Below, piece by piece: positions 43,436 to 53,052 of a DNA stretch of 64,000 bases (within the stretch, counting starts at the first letter, position 1; every line of letters starts with the position of its first letter). The notes beneath the pieces were generated by a model. The model saw only the letters and a list, made by a program, of their open reading frames with translations, searched no databases and was not told the origin of the DNA. Source of the stretch: Phycisphaerales bacterium (GTDB taxonomy: Bacteria > Planctomycetota > Phycisphaerae > Phycisphaerales > UBA1924); assembly GCA_020427395.1 (NCBI GenBank), contig JAGQON010000007.1, positions 1-64,000 of the forward strand, given 5' to 3'. The translations under genes and the position numbers were made by a program.

Positions 43436-44752
43436 TCATCTCGATCGCTTGGGATCGAACGCTTCGCGGAGCCCTTCTCCCACAAAGTTCATCGATAGCA
43501 GCGTGATCCCGAGCAAAAGACAAGGGAAGAACAGCAGCCACCAGTGGCTGCGGTAGGTATTGAGCTCGCCAAGACCCTCCGCGGCCAGGTTGCCCCAGCT
43601 GGGAAGCGGCGGCTTCACACCGATGCCAAGAAAACTCAGAAAACTTTCCTGTAGAATCGCCTGAGGCACCGTCAGCGTCGCATACACCACGATCGGCCCG
43701 ATCAGGTTCGGGAGCAGATGCCGAACAAACACACGAACCGGCGAGCTCCCCACCGCTCGCGCGGCCTCGACAAACTGCTGATTCTTCAGACTCAGCACCT
43801 GCCCACGGATCACGCGTGCCATCGTCAGCCAGCTCACGCCGCCGATCGCGATCAGCAAAGTCACGACATCGAGCGCCGTGCGCTTGCCGACGGATAGATC
43901 GCGGGCCGGGTAGCGAACGCTCGCCTCGCCGAGCAGATCCTCGCGCAGCTGCGGGTCGCGTGCCAGTTCCTCGGTCGCGTCCGATCGCGTGATCGTCTCG
44001 CCCCGCAGCGCGTGCCGCTCGACGACCTGCGAGCGCATCCAGTCTTCCTTGGCCTTGGCCCGTGTCACCCACTCGTCGACCATCGCGTTGCTCGCCACCG
44101 CGAGCAGCACCACCAGCAGGATGTATGGGAGTCCGTAGAGCACATCGACGATCCGCATCATCAGCGAATCAACCTTGCCACCGATGTACGCGGCCAGCGC
44201 ACCGTAGATTGTCCCGATGGTCACGCTCAGCAGCGCCGCGGCGATACCGATGCATAGAGAGATGCCACCGCCCGCGAGCAGACGGATCGCCAATGATCGC
44301 CCCAGCAGATCCGAGCCGAGCACATAGGTTGGCCAGAGCGGCTTGATGAGTTCCAGTCGCTCGCCGGACTCACCTTCAAGCAGTTCATCGACCGTCAGCC
44401 CGTTGGCCTCGGCGACTTGTGCCAGTTCCTCACGGTCCACGGCCTGATTCGCACGCTCGATATCGTGCGCATCGAATGGCACCCAGACGGGCGGCAGGCG
44501 TCCCTCGATCGGGGTGCCCGCGTCGTACCGGGGAACGCCTATCGATTGCCCGCTCGCGTCGACGGCCGTGCCAAGCGTCCACGGCAGGGTGCCAAGGCAG
44601 GCGAGGAACATCAGCACCAGCACCGCGAACCCGATCATCCCAGTTACGGAGCGGGTCAGCGGGTTGTCGCGGTGGCGCGTGGGGGCGCTCATCGCGAGCA
44701 CCGGCTCGTGATCATCCCCCCGCATTTTCGGATTCGCCGTCCCGCTGGGCAT
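43436..44752 (-). CDS. Second DppC/OppC-type ABC permease
   Basis: The ATG at 44752 is preferred because AAGG is suitably placed; a GTG at 44758 is too close to it. It gives 438 residues: a first helix at about 40-60, a long periplasmic segment (about 60-140), and a conserved permease domain (VLGSDLLGRSLAIRLLAGG..., later AVGSSPVRVFVRHLLPNLIGP). A 75-residue charged insertion sits at about 225-300. It leads the transporter operon and ends 63 nt before the binding-protein gene. Two C-type permeases with one B-type is unusual. Confidence 0.88.
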   Translation of the reverse strand: MPSGTANPKMRGDDHEPVLAMSAPTRHRDNPLTRSVTGMIGFAVLVLMFLACLGTLPWTLGTAVDASGQSIGVPRYDAGTPIEGRLPPVWVPFDAHDIERANQAVDREELAQVAEANGLTVDELLEGESGERLELIKPLWPTYVLGSDLLGRSLAIRLLAGGGISLCIGIAAALLSVTIGTIYGALAAYIGGKVDSLMMRIVDVLYGLPYILLVVLLAVASNAMVDEWVTRAKAKEDWMRSQVVERHALRGETITRSDATEELARDPQLREDLLGEASVRYPARDLSVGKRTALDVVTLLIAIGGVSWLTMARVIRGQVLSLKNQQFVEAARAVGSSPVRVFVRHLLPNLIGPIVVYATLTVPQAILQESFLSFLGIGVKPPLPSWGNLAAEGLGELNTYRSHWWLLFFPCLLLGITLLSMNFVGEGLREAFDPKRSR

Positions 44753-44833
44753 CTTCACACCTTATCCAAATGCGTGTGTGCGTGCTCACCGCGGGCACAC
44801 TTATTCCCTGACAGGTTTATCTGCGATTCCATG

Positions 44834-44860
44834 AAAAAAGCGTGCGATCGACGCACGCTT
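44834..44860 (-). terminator. Intrinsic terminator after tRNA-Pro
   Basis: On the minus strand AAGCGTGCG / CGCACGCTT (9 bp, 5-nt loop) is followed by TTTTTT. It lies 12 nt downstream of the tRNA-Pro 3' end and separates that transcript from the permease operon. Confidence 0.9.
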
Positions 44861-44871
44861 GTGGGAATCAA

Positions 44872-44945
44872 TCAGAGAGACAGGATTCGAACCTGCGACC
44901 TTCTGGTCCCAAACCAGACGCTCTACCAAGCTGAGCTACTCTCTG
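44872..44945 (-). tRNA. tRNA-Pro (anticodon TGG)
   Basis: 74 nt. The acceptor CAGAGAG pairs with CTCTCTG. The anticodon stem TCTGG/CCAGA encloses TTTGGGA (anticodon TGG), and the T-loop is TTCGAAT. It lies 46 nt downstream of the giant GspK-like gene. Confidence 0.95.
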
Positions 44946-44991
44946 TCGGGCTCAACTGTAGACCGCCCGGGTGCCCGGGGCACGCCCCGGA

Positions 44992-47900
44992 TCAGAGCGG
45001 GACCTCCTTGAGCAGCACAATCTGGGGCTTGTCGCCCGCCTCGACCACATTGGAGCGGTCGACGACCATGATGTACCTCTTCTGGAGCGACGGGATCAGC
45101 GGGTCCTCGGGGCGGAGGTTTGCCACATCCGATTCGCGGTAGCCCTGCACGACGAACCAGACGGCGTAGTAGTCAGAGCGGACGCTGATCAGGTTCAGCA
45201 CGCCGTTGGCGATCGCCAGCTTCTCGGCGTAGTCGTCCACGGTGTTGCCGGGGATCGAGTTGCCGAAGAGCTCGGGCAGCATCGTCACCGGGTCTCCGTT
45301 CGCGTTGGGTGCAACGCCCTGCGCCCGCTCGTCGTAGCCGAGCTGGTCAATGGAAAGGTGGCGTAGTAATCTCCACCGATCTGCGTTATTACCACCGCCA
45401 TTGAACTCCGGGTCCAAGCGCACGGCCAGGAGCTCACCGAGCGATCCGAAGCCGGGCGTCGTGCGCAACCCATCGATGCCCGTGAAGGTCTCGCGGTCCA
45501 TTGAGAAGTTGCCGCCAATAGGGTCCATCATTGGTGGTACTTCACCGATCATGTTCTGTGCAATCGTGGGCAGATTGCTGCTCTCGGCGCTCAAGAACAT
45601 TGGAGCAATGGAGTAGAAGAAGCCCCCATTGGTCACTGGCTCAGGGCGGGCAGCTGTATTCGGGATTGCATATGTACGATCACGGTACGCAACGATCGCT
45701 GCGGCAACATCGGGATTCTCCTCGATATTGAGATTCGTGGAATCACCGATTGTATCTAGATTCGGCAGATTCGCATTGGCAGTGAGATCATTGCTGCCGC
45801 TTGAATACAGCTTCCCCCACCACTCATCGGTGGTCGTGGTCGTGCCAGCGGTGTTGACATACTGCCCACGGCTCGGGGTCAGGCCCGGCAGCAGACGCAG
45901 CACCTCGAGCGGCGCGGTGTTGATGTTGATCGTGCCGAAGGTGGCGTGCGTGAGCAGGTACTCGGGCGTGTCAGCGCTCGAGCCCGAGGGATCGGTCACG
46001 CGTGAGATCGCCGAGATCGCGCGGGCGCGATCGACCACGCCGGCCGCGAGCGGCACGCCCGCCCCACGAAGCACATCGCTGCCCGGATCGAACTCGTTGG
46101 GATCCTCGCCCGGGTCGCTGTTGACGAACGGCACGAACCGATCGATCGCCAGGCGCCCCGCATCGAACAGACGCTGGTCTTCCTCGGTACTCGGACGCCA
46201 GGTATCCGCCCAGATGCTGTCCGCGGCCAGCGTGCCCGGGTTCGGGCTCGGGTCCTCGTAGCCCAGCGCGATCGCCAGCGCCTCGGGGAAGGTGATCCAT
46301 TCCTCGGCGTGGTACTCGGCCACGGCATCGTCCAGCGAGCCGGGGCTGCTGGGCGCAAAGGTCGGGCCGATGCCCATCGAGAGCAGCAGGTCGGCGAGGC
46401 GCGGGCGTGCTCCGTTCACCGCGTTGGATGAGGGGAGCTGCGGGCGGATGGCGGTTGGGTCGTAGTCGATGTCGATCTCGGGATCAGTCATCGTATCAGA
46501 ATGATGCAGCTTGGTGCTGCCATCACGGTGCGTCCACATGCCCCCACTGCCATCATCAAACTTCGCCTCTGAGCCGGCACCGTTATTCGGGTAGCGAGCG
46601 TCGAGATCATCCTTCACGAATGGTGCCTGATCGACTGTAACAACCACCGACGGCCCCTGGAACATGGTCACAAGGTATCGCCAGTACTCGTAATCAGAGA
46701 CCGTCGCGCTGTCGTCCCCGTAGAAGATGTCATCTGCTGCATCCGCAACAGTCACACCCTCACGGAACTCCTCGATTGTCGGCGGGTTGGCGTCGATGTT
46801 GTTATCGACACTGATCACCGAATCCGCGAAGTTCACGCGGCTCGAAAGCAACCACTCGCGGATCTGTGAGGTTTCCTGTGTGTTGGGCTGGTAGTTGTCG
46901 CCCTTGTACATCGGATCAGCCGACTTGCGCCGACGCGTGCTCGCCCAACGCATCAGTGTGTAACCGGTGTTGTCATTGCGAACACCCGCATCAACCTCGG
47001 CCTGCGTGGCGGGGTAGTCCTCAGGGAACGAAGCAGTGCCCTGGATCTCGTTATCGCCCGCCGCGAGCGGCTGAGCCACACCTGTGCCACTGATGTTCAT
47101 GCGATCAACCAGCAGGTCATTATGGAGCAGGTTTTCCGTCGTGCGGTTGGAGAACCCGGGGTCGTTCTCTTCCTCACCGGGGGTCGTGATCTTGCGCCAT
47201 AGGCGAACCTCGTTCGGATCAACCCGGTTCGTGGTGCCGGTGAGCTGGCTGAAGGTCGAGATGTCACCAGGCGTTTGCAGGAAGTTGTAGACCGCAACCT
47301 CGGTATCGAGATATTCACCGGTCTGGGGGTTCATCGGGTGGACGAGCACCGGCGAGTTGATCGCGGGAGAGAGCTGCTTCTCAGCAAACTCCTGCGCGGG
47401 GCCGGTCCAGCCGCGTGCATCCTTGCCGTCCGCGAGCCCGTCCTGATCATTATCAAAGTCAGGGACCCCGTCGGTATTGGCATCGGTTGTCACATCGGTC
47501 CAGGGACGATCATCGAAATCAAATGCGAGGTTGCCTTCCAATGCATCAAACCAACGCTGATCGATGAGAAGATTGCTCTGAAGTGTTTGTGTCGCCGCAG
47601 TGACCATGCGGTGGTCACCCATCGCGTAGAAAACCCGCGTTTCGCCGGGCTGCAAAACCACATTGCGAGAAACGAAGTCCGAGTACCCGCTCGTCGGGTC
47701 CGGGTCCAAATATCCGCCATCGACTGGAAAATCAATCGCGGGGTTCGACGCACCCGTCAGGTTGTTGTCGTTGCTGCGACGATTGAACGGGCTTGAGGCC
47801 GGCGGGTAGTAGCGCTCAAGCTCTGCGAGCTTGAAGAAGTGCCCATTCCACTCGATGTAGTACCCAAACTGGTACTGCCCGGTCGATGTATCGATGATGG

Positions 47901-50900
47901 TATTGTCGTTGAAATCACGCATGCGCGTGAGCGGATCGCCGTTGTTGATCGGAAGCGTTGTGGTCTGCCCGTTGGGCTTGATATCTTTGAGCACGCCGCC
48001 GAGCGAGATCGGCTCATCCCACGGGTTATAAAGCTGGAACGCGATGCACTGCATCAGCATATCGGGATTGCCATAATCAACATCACCGTCAATGGTGATG
48101 CGCCTGATTTCGTCGGGCAGCGGCCCAACAAGACCATTCGCGCGTACTGCGGGTCGTTGCGAAACCGCATCGTTATCCCCTGCAGCGAGATCTACTGGGC
48201 TATCCGTATAGACATAGAAGCTCGCGACCTCCGTGATCACCGGCATCGCTTCCATGCCGTACACATTCACGGCCCGGCGATTCACCGGTAGCTCGCCGTC
48301 GGCCAGCGGGGCTTCGTCAAACAGGTTTGCGGCCGGGTCGAGATACACGCCCGAGGCGCGCCCCGGGAAGTCGCGGTAGAACGGGTTGCCCGGGTTGGCA
48401 TCCTCGAAGTCTTCGGGGAAGTTGCTGGTGTTCTCCAGCTCCGCACGCCGGGTGTTATCGAGGATCACTGTCGCGACGGTGGGCTCCTGATCAGAATCCA
48501 TCAGATCGGCGGTGTTGACGGCCTTGTGGGCCGCGATGCGCAGGGCCAGCTCGGGGCCGCGGTGGCCGTAGAAGAGGGTTGAGTAGGCGAACTGGTCACG
48601 CATCGAGATGTCGGTGTCCCACGAAGCGATCTGGCGCATGTCCTCGAGCTCGCCGGCCAGCGACTTGGCGTACACATTGAACAGCTCGAAGGGGTTCTGC
48701 ATGAGCCCCGAGAGCGGCAACAGCGCATCGGTATCCGCGAGCACACGCGGCAGCGAGGCATCAACATAATCACTCAGCGAGACGCGACGGGCGTTGTCGG
48801 GGGAGATGCCCGAGAAGCCGCTGAGTGTCGTCATCCGCTTACGTGGCGTCAAGGCCATCAGGGCCAAAGAATTAGGTGATATCTCACCAATTCTCGAAGT
48901 ATCAGTTACCGCCCCATCTGGATCACCTGTTGGTGCTAACCAAATATCTCCCTGTTGTGTTGCGCTAGGCGTTTTAGATAAAATTCTACCATGTTTGAAT
49001 CTGTCTAAATCAATATCACGATTGCTCAGTAATGGGCTAAGACGGCGTGTTTGAAGAGGATCAGCGTTACTACTAGGAAGCGTGCTGTCAAAACGACCGT
49101 CCATAACCCGCTCAAGTCGGCTGGTGAAGTCCGGATCGTTGAGTCCGTGGTAAGTCAGGATCTCAGCGAGGTCGTCGATGCCAAAGAGCCCGCCGACGCT
49201 CGAGTTGAGCCCGTTGTACGCGGTGTACTGGCGACCCGCGGCCAGGTAGCCCTGATAGCGATCCATGGCCGTAGGTTGATTGCCAGCCGTGTCGCCCTCA
49301 AACTGGTAGAGCTGCGCCGGATCGCTCGTATCGACGGTGCCGCCCTGCTCGATATTGACACCCGTGTAGTTGTTATTGAGCGAGCCGCCGAGGTTGATCG
49401 CCCGACGCAGAGCGGAGTAAGCGTATCGCCCAATAAGCATCGCGGGGGCATTTGAATCAATCCGATAGTTGTCTCTCGAAGCCGGATTCGCTGCATCAGT
49501 AGCTTGATAGTACATGTAGTCTTGAGGATTACGCTGAAAATCGTTTCCTCTTCCTCCAAGCCTCCATGAAAAATACTCAGCAAAATCTAAACTTGTAGTA
49601 GGTCTAGGTGCAACACTCAAAGATAAAGGAATACCAACGCCACCCTGTGGGACGGAAGCGGCAAAATCGCGGGAAGTATCTTGCATCGTCAGCAAGCGAC
49701 GAAGGTCGATCTCCGCGGGCGAGCTGCCCATCGGGTACTCGACCGACGGCTGCACCAGCTGGTCCGTCGCGGTGTTCACATTGACCATCGAGCTCAGGTC
49801 GACGGCCCGAGCAGCGAAGAAAAATCGCATGTCGTCCTGCTCGAACAGGCGGGCGATATCGTCGCGGCGAGCGTTCCCCGCGGCGTTGGCGTCTCGCGCC
49901 GTCACAAGCTCGAACCATCGCGAATCAGCGAAGCCGTCGCCGTCCGCGTCGGCGTATTGATAGGCCGGGAAGTCCGGGTCCGCCCATGTGGCCTCTTCGC
50001 CGGTGCCGTTGCGGTTGTAGATGGTGAACGGCTGGTTCATGGGCATATACATGAACCGCTGGTACATCGTCCACACCGCGGGCGTGTTGTACACATCATT
50101 GCCGGTGATGATGCCCGTCTGCGGATCATTGTAGCCCGGCACCCAGATACCGCCGGTCGCCGGGTCGAAGGCCTGGAGCAGGCTCTGCGGGTTCCCCGGG
50201 TCCGCGACGCGCAGAAGCGAAAGATAGTTGCTCATGCGCCGGATCGGACGCCCATCGGTCGCGCGATCGGACTCGCCGACACCCGGCTCGGAATCGAAGC
50301 CGCCGACGACATTCTGGGCCACCGTGCCGGTGCGCACCGGTGAGGCGTTGGGACGCAGGTTGAACAGGTTGACCGGTCGACCGTCTGGCGCGAAGTTGGA
50401 GATCTGCAGCCAGTCGCGATTATCGAGATAATTTCCACCATTCGGCCAAGTAGCTGAAAATGGGATTAGTGTACCAAATGGGCGTTCATCAGTTACTGGA
50501 TTACCCGGGAAGCCGAGGTAGGTCGGCGTGGTGGCCGCGAGCCAGGGGTCGCTGGCGACACGGAAGTCCGTCGTTGCGGTCAGCCCGCCAGAACGCCCAT
50601 CCATGAGGTACGGTCCGCCCCAAGGGGTGAAGAGCTTGGCCAGATCGGCCGTGCTGCTCAGATTGCCCTCACTGATCCGCGTCCAGTCCGTGTACAACGC
50701 ATCCGTCACCTCGCGCGAGCCGAAGGGAGCGCCGTTGACATCGTACTGCACGAACATATCCAGGCGATCACGGGCGATGACATCGGCGAAGTAGTCGCCG
50801 GCCTGTACCGCGAGGTCGCGCTGCTCACTACGAGTCTTGAGCGCGTTGGCGGCACGGCGATCGGTGCGACCGATCGAGATGTACACCGCCGCGAAGACCG

Positions 50901-51021
50901 CGACGAGCGCCAGGGTGCCGATCACGATGAGCAGCGCCGAACCGCGCCGCTCGGGCGCGCAGCCGGCCGAGCATCGGAGCGCCAGTGCCGTGATTCGTTC
51001 GTTTCGCGTGTTCTTGCTCAT
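44992..51021 (-). CDS. Giant GspK/PilX-like pseudopilin-complex protein (2009 aa)
   Basis: The ATG at 51021 has GAGGAG 11 nt upstream. The N-terminus (ERRGSALLIVIGTLALVAVFAAVYISIG, about 25-52) is the GspK/PilX membrane helix. At about 410-440 the segment FFAARAVDLSSMVNVNTATD is characteristic of planctomycete GspK-like proteins. At about 1695-1715, NINTAPLEVLRLLPGLTPSRG matches the helix-hairpin-helix region of GspK. Calcium-loop-like runs occur at about 356-366 (DADGDGFADSRW) and 1176-1196 (DANTDGVPDFDNDQDGLADG). Canonical GspK has about 330 residues. GspK caps the pseudopilus tip; the large insertions are unexplained. Several internal patches differ in GC content. Confidence 0.85.
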   Translation of the reverse strand: MSKNTRNERITALALRCSAGCAPERRGSALLIVIGTLALVAVFAAVYISIGRTDRRAANALKTRSEQRDLAVQAGDYFADVIARDRLDMFVQYDVNGAPFGSREVTDALYTDWTRISEGNLSSTADLAKLFTPWGGPYLMDGRSGGLTATTDFRVASDPWLAATTPTYLGFPGNPVTDERPFGTLIPFSATWPNGGNYLDNRDWLQISNFAPDGRPVNLFNLRPNASPVRTGTVAQNVVGGFDSEPGVGESDRATDGRPIRRMSNYLSLLRVADPGNPQSLLQAFDPATGGIWVPGYNDPQTGIITGNDVYNTPAVWTMYQRFMYMPMNQPFTIYNRNGTGEEATWADPDFPAYQYADADGDGFADSRWFELVTARDANAAGNARRDDIARLFEQDDMRFFFAARAVDLSSMVNVNTATDQLVQPSVEYPMGSSPAEIDLRRLLTMQDTSRDFAASVPQGGVGIPLSLSVAPRPTTSLDFAEYFSWRLGGRGNDFQRNPQDYMYYQATDAANPASRDNYRIDSNAPAMLIGRYAYSALRRAINLGGSLNNNYTGVNIEQGGTVDTSDPAQLYQFEGDTAGNQPTAMDRYQGYLAAGRQYTAYNGLNSSVGGLFGIDDLAEILTYHGLNDPDFTSRLERVMDGRFDSTLPSSNADPLQTRRLSPLLSNRDIDLDRFKHGRILSKTPSATQQGDIWLAPTGDPDGAVTDTSRIGEISPNSLALMALTPRKRMTTLSGFSGISPDNARRVSLSDYVDASLPRVLADTDALLPLSGLMQNPFELFNVYAKSLAGELEDMRQIASWDTDISMRDQFAYSTLFYGHRGPELALRIAAHKAVNTADLMDSDQEPTVATVILDNTRRAELENTSNFPEDFEDANPGNPFYRDFPGRASGVYLDPAANLFDEAPLADGELPVNRRAVNVYGMEAMPVITEVASFYVYTDSPVDLAAGDNDAVSQRPAVRANGLVGPLPDEIRRITIDGDVDYGNPDMLMQCIAFQLYNPWDEPISLGGVLKDIKPNGQTTTLPINNGDPLTRMRDFNDNTIIDTSTGQYQFGYYIEWNGHFFKLAELERYYPPASSPFNRRSNDNNLTGASNPAIDFPVDGGYLDPDPTSGYSDFVSRNVVLQPGETRVFYAMGDHRMVTAATQTLQSNLLIDQRWFDALEGNLAFDFDDRPWTDVTTDANTDGVPDFDNDQDGLADGKDARGWTGPAQEFAEKQLSPAINSPVLVHPMNPQTGEYLDTEVAVYNFLQTPGDISTFSQLTGTTNRVDPNEVRLWRKITTPGEEENDPGFSNRTTENLLHNDLLVDRMNISGTGVAQPLAAGDNEIQGTASFPEDYPATQAEVDAGVRNDNTGYTLMRWASTRRRKSADPMYKGDNYQPNTQETSQIREWLLSSRVNFADSVISVDNNIDANPPTIEEFREGVTVADAADDIFYGDDSATVSDYEYWRYLVTMFQGPSVVVTVDQAPFVKDDLDARYPNNGAGSEAKFDDGSGGMWTHRDGSTKLHHSDTMTDPEIDIDYDPTAIRPQLPSSNAVNGARPRLADLLLSMGIGPTFAPSSPGSLDDAVAEYHAEEWITFPEALAIALGYEDPSPNPGTLAADSIWADTWRPSTEEDQRLFDAGRLAIDRFVPFVNSDPGEDPNEFDPGSDVLRGAGVPLAAGVVDRARAISAISRVTDPSGSSADTPEYLLTHATFGTININTAPLEVLRLLPGLTPSRGQYVNTAGTTTTTDEWWGKLYSSGSNDLTANANLPNLDTIGDSTNLNIEENPDVAAAIVAYRDRTYAIPNTAARPEPVTNGGFFYSIAPMFLSAESSNLPTIAQNMIGEVPPMMDPIGGNFSMDRETFTGIDGLRTTPGFGSLGELLAVRLDPEFNGGGNNADRWRLLRHLSIDQLGYDERAQGVAPNANGDPVTMLPELFGNSIPGNTVDDYAEKLAIANGVLNLISVRSDYYAVWFVVQGYRESDVANLRPEDPLIPSLQKRYIMVVDRSNVVEAGDKPQIVLLKEVPL

Positions 51022-51165
51022 AGCTCTATATCTCCTCACCCGTCGTCCGGGTGATCTGCGCCTCAAGGGATTCGTGCCCAGCCACCTGCCGCTTGGCGCT
51101 CGCGGCGTCCCCTGCTGGGCGTCCCCGGTTGTCTGTGTCCCCCACCCCGATGCTCACGGGCAGCA

Positions 51166-53052
51166 TCACTCGGGCTGCGGGAGCTCAAAGATGACCTGGT
51201 AGGTCTCCTCGACATCGCGGTCGCTCGGATCGCCCAGCGTCATCGTGATCCGGATCAGCTTGGGCCACGGCCAATACGAGCCCGTCACCGTGCTTGCGCT
51301 CGCACCGGGGCGGGTCGCAAAGCCAAAGCACGCGATCTCGACCTGGTCCGGGCTCAGCGGCGCCGGGACCCCGAACGAGCCCGGTCGGTTCTTGCCTACC
51401 ACAAGCTGCGGATCGGGCCCAACGATGCGGTTGCGCGTTGTCGCTGGGTCCATGCCCGCCTGCGAGGTCGCACGCTGCGTATAGGGCACGGCCGCGCGGG
51501 CATCGTTCTGATCGATCTTGCCGTCGTTGTTCGAGTCGACATACCGGTCGAGCCCGTACCACCGCAGCTGCTTGAAGTCGGGGTTCCCGTTCGTCAGGGC
51601 GTTGTTCACGAACCCGTACGACCATTCCACAACGAACTCGGTGCAGCGAGGCACGAAGACCGACGAGCCGAGCATCTCCTGATTCGCCTCGGCGTACGCC
51701 CGACGGAGATTCCCGTTGTCGTTGCTGGGGAACTCATCCTCATCGAAGAGCAGTCGCGTGGGAACCTCTTCGTAGCGGATACCACCAAAGTAGTCCTGGG
51801 CAGTCGGCGCTGAAACACCCGAGGGCACACGCCACGCGCTGGGCAGCGCATCGATCATCCACTGGCGTGCCTGACGCATGTGGATCACATTGCCCGTGTT
51901 CCAGTTGCCGCTGCCGGTGATCCGCCCAAGGTCCAGCGTCAGCGCATCGCTCGGGCGGGGCTGCGTTGTTGGATTCAGGTAGAACTCGGTCTCGAAGTTA
52001 TCACGCGTGGTGAAGCCGTTCTGCAGGCCCGGGTTTGGAAGCTGCCCGTACACCGTATCAAAGTTCATGTAGAACGAGGGTTCACGCACCGTCGCCAGCG
52101 CCTGCAGCTCGGTCCGCATCGTCGCCAGGTCCTGCGTGACGATGTCGACCACGCCGCTCATGCGATGGTTGATCGGATAGTAATCGGGCGAGGTCGGCTG
52201 CCCCAGCCCCAGCAGGGCCACATCGTACAGCGTGCGGTTGATCGGCCCGGGGTTGTTCCGCAGGCTGCCGTCGAGGGATTTGAACATGCTGCGAGCCGCG
52301 GGCTGCAGCGCGATCTGCCGCGCCGAGTCCTGAAGCAGCGGACGCTCAAGCGGGTCGCTGCTTTCACGCCCGAAGACTTCGCCGGGCACCTGCTGCCCGA
52401 GCCCCGCGGGGTTGGTCAGCAGCGTCACATGCCGCAGCAACGACCAGTCGCGGGCAAACTCGTTGGGGTTCACAAAGCCGTTGGTCGTCACGCCCAGGCG
52501 TGTATCGATGGCGTTGTCGAAGTTGTTGTCCCACGGCTGCGGGTTGAAGTAGTAGTTGGACGCGTTAATGGTCGCGATCTGCGGGCGGCGCTTCTGCCCG
52601 TGCCCGTAGTAGATCGCCGCCTCGTTCGAGGTCGGGATCATGTTGGGAGAGATCGCCCGACGCTGCGAGACAAAGTCGCCCCGTGCGAAGAACATGATCT
52701 CGTCGCTGCGGCGGATCCGACCAAAGTCATCCGAGAAACCCGGGAAGAGGTTCTCGTCGACATTGGCCTGCTCGCCGCGGTAGAGCTGGACATCCTGCCC
52801 GAAGTTCGCGTTCTTGTTGACGATCACGAGGAACCCGTCGCGGGTCATCGCCTCGAAATCCTCACGCATCACACGCTCGATACGGGCCGCGAACTGGTTG
52901 AGCTGCGAGAGCTTGCGACCTCGCGAGACGGTCTCGCCGATGCTCTGGAAGATCGTCGCCACGCCGAGTGAAACCACGACCAGGATCCCGATCACGACGA
53001 GCATCTCGACGACAGTGAACGCGTTTCGTGCTGTGTTTTTACGCTGGATCAT
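51166..53052 (-). CDS. Large GspJ/PilW-like pseudopilin (628 aa)
   Basis: The N-terminus NAFTVVEMLVVIGILVVVSLGVATI is a prepilin leader (cleavage after Ala10, Glu at +5). The following helix (LSQLNQFAARIERVMREDFEAMTRDGFLV) is typical of GspJ/PilW. The usual size is about 200 residues; this one has about 400 more. An EF-hand/dockerin-like loop DSNNDGKIDQND lies near 502-513. The C-terminal segment PKLIRITMTLGDPSDRDVEETYQVIF is the standard GspJ-type end. It overlaps the GspI-like stop by ATGA. The 144-nt gap to the GspK-like gene shows no gene. Confidence 0.88.
   Translation of the reverse strand: MIQRKNTARNAFTVVEMLVVIGILVVVSLGVATIFQSIGETVSRGRKLSQLNQFAARIERVMREDFEAMTRDGFLVIVNKNANFGQDVQLYRGEQANVDENLFPGFSDDFGRIRRSDEIMFFARGDFVSQRRAISPNMIPTSNEAAIYYGHGQKRRPQIATINASNYYFNPQPWDNNFDNAIDTRLGVTTNGFVNPNEFARDWSLLRHVTLLTNPAGLGQQVPGEVFGRESSDPLERPLLQDSARQIALQPAARSMFKSLDGSLRNNPGPINRTLYDVALLGLGQPTSPDYYPINHRMSGVVDIVTQDLATMRTELQALATVREPSFYMNFDTVYGQLPNPGLQNGFTTRDNFETEFYLNPTTQPRPSDALTLDLGRITGSGNWNTGNVIHMRQARQWMIDALPSAWRVPSGVSAPTAQDYFGGIRYEEVPTRLLFDEDEFPSNDNGNLRRAYAEANQEMLGSSVFVPRCTEFVVEWSYGFVNNALTNGNPDFKQLRWYGLDRYVDSNNDGKIDQNDARAAVPYTQRATSQAGMDPATTRNRIVGPDPQLVVGKNRPGSFGVPAPLSPDQVEIACFGFATRPGASASTVTGSYWPWPKLIRITMTLGDPSDRDVEETYQVIFELPQPE

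Noticed and set aside
44975..44990. GC-rich hairpin as terminator of the GspK-like gene
   Set aside because: The CCGGGG / CCCCGG stem has only 6 bp and is not followed by T residues, so it is not reliable evidence.
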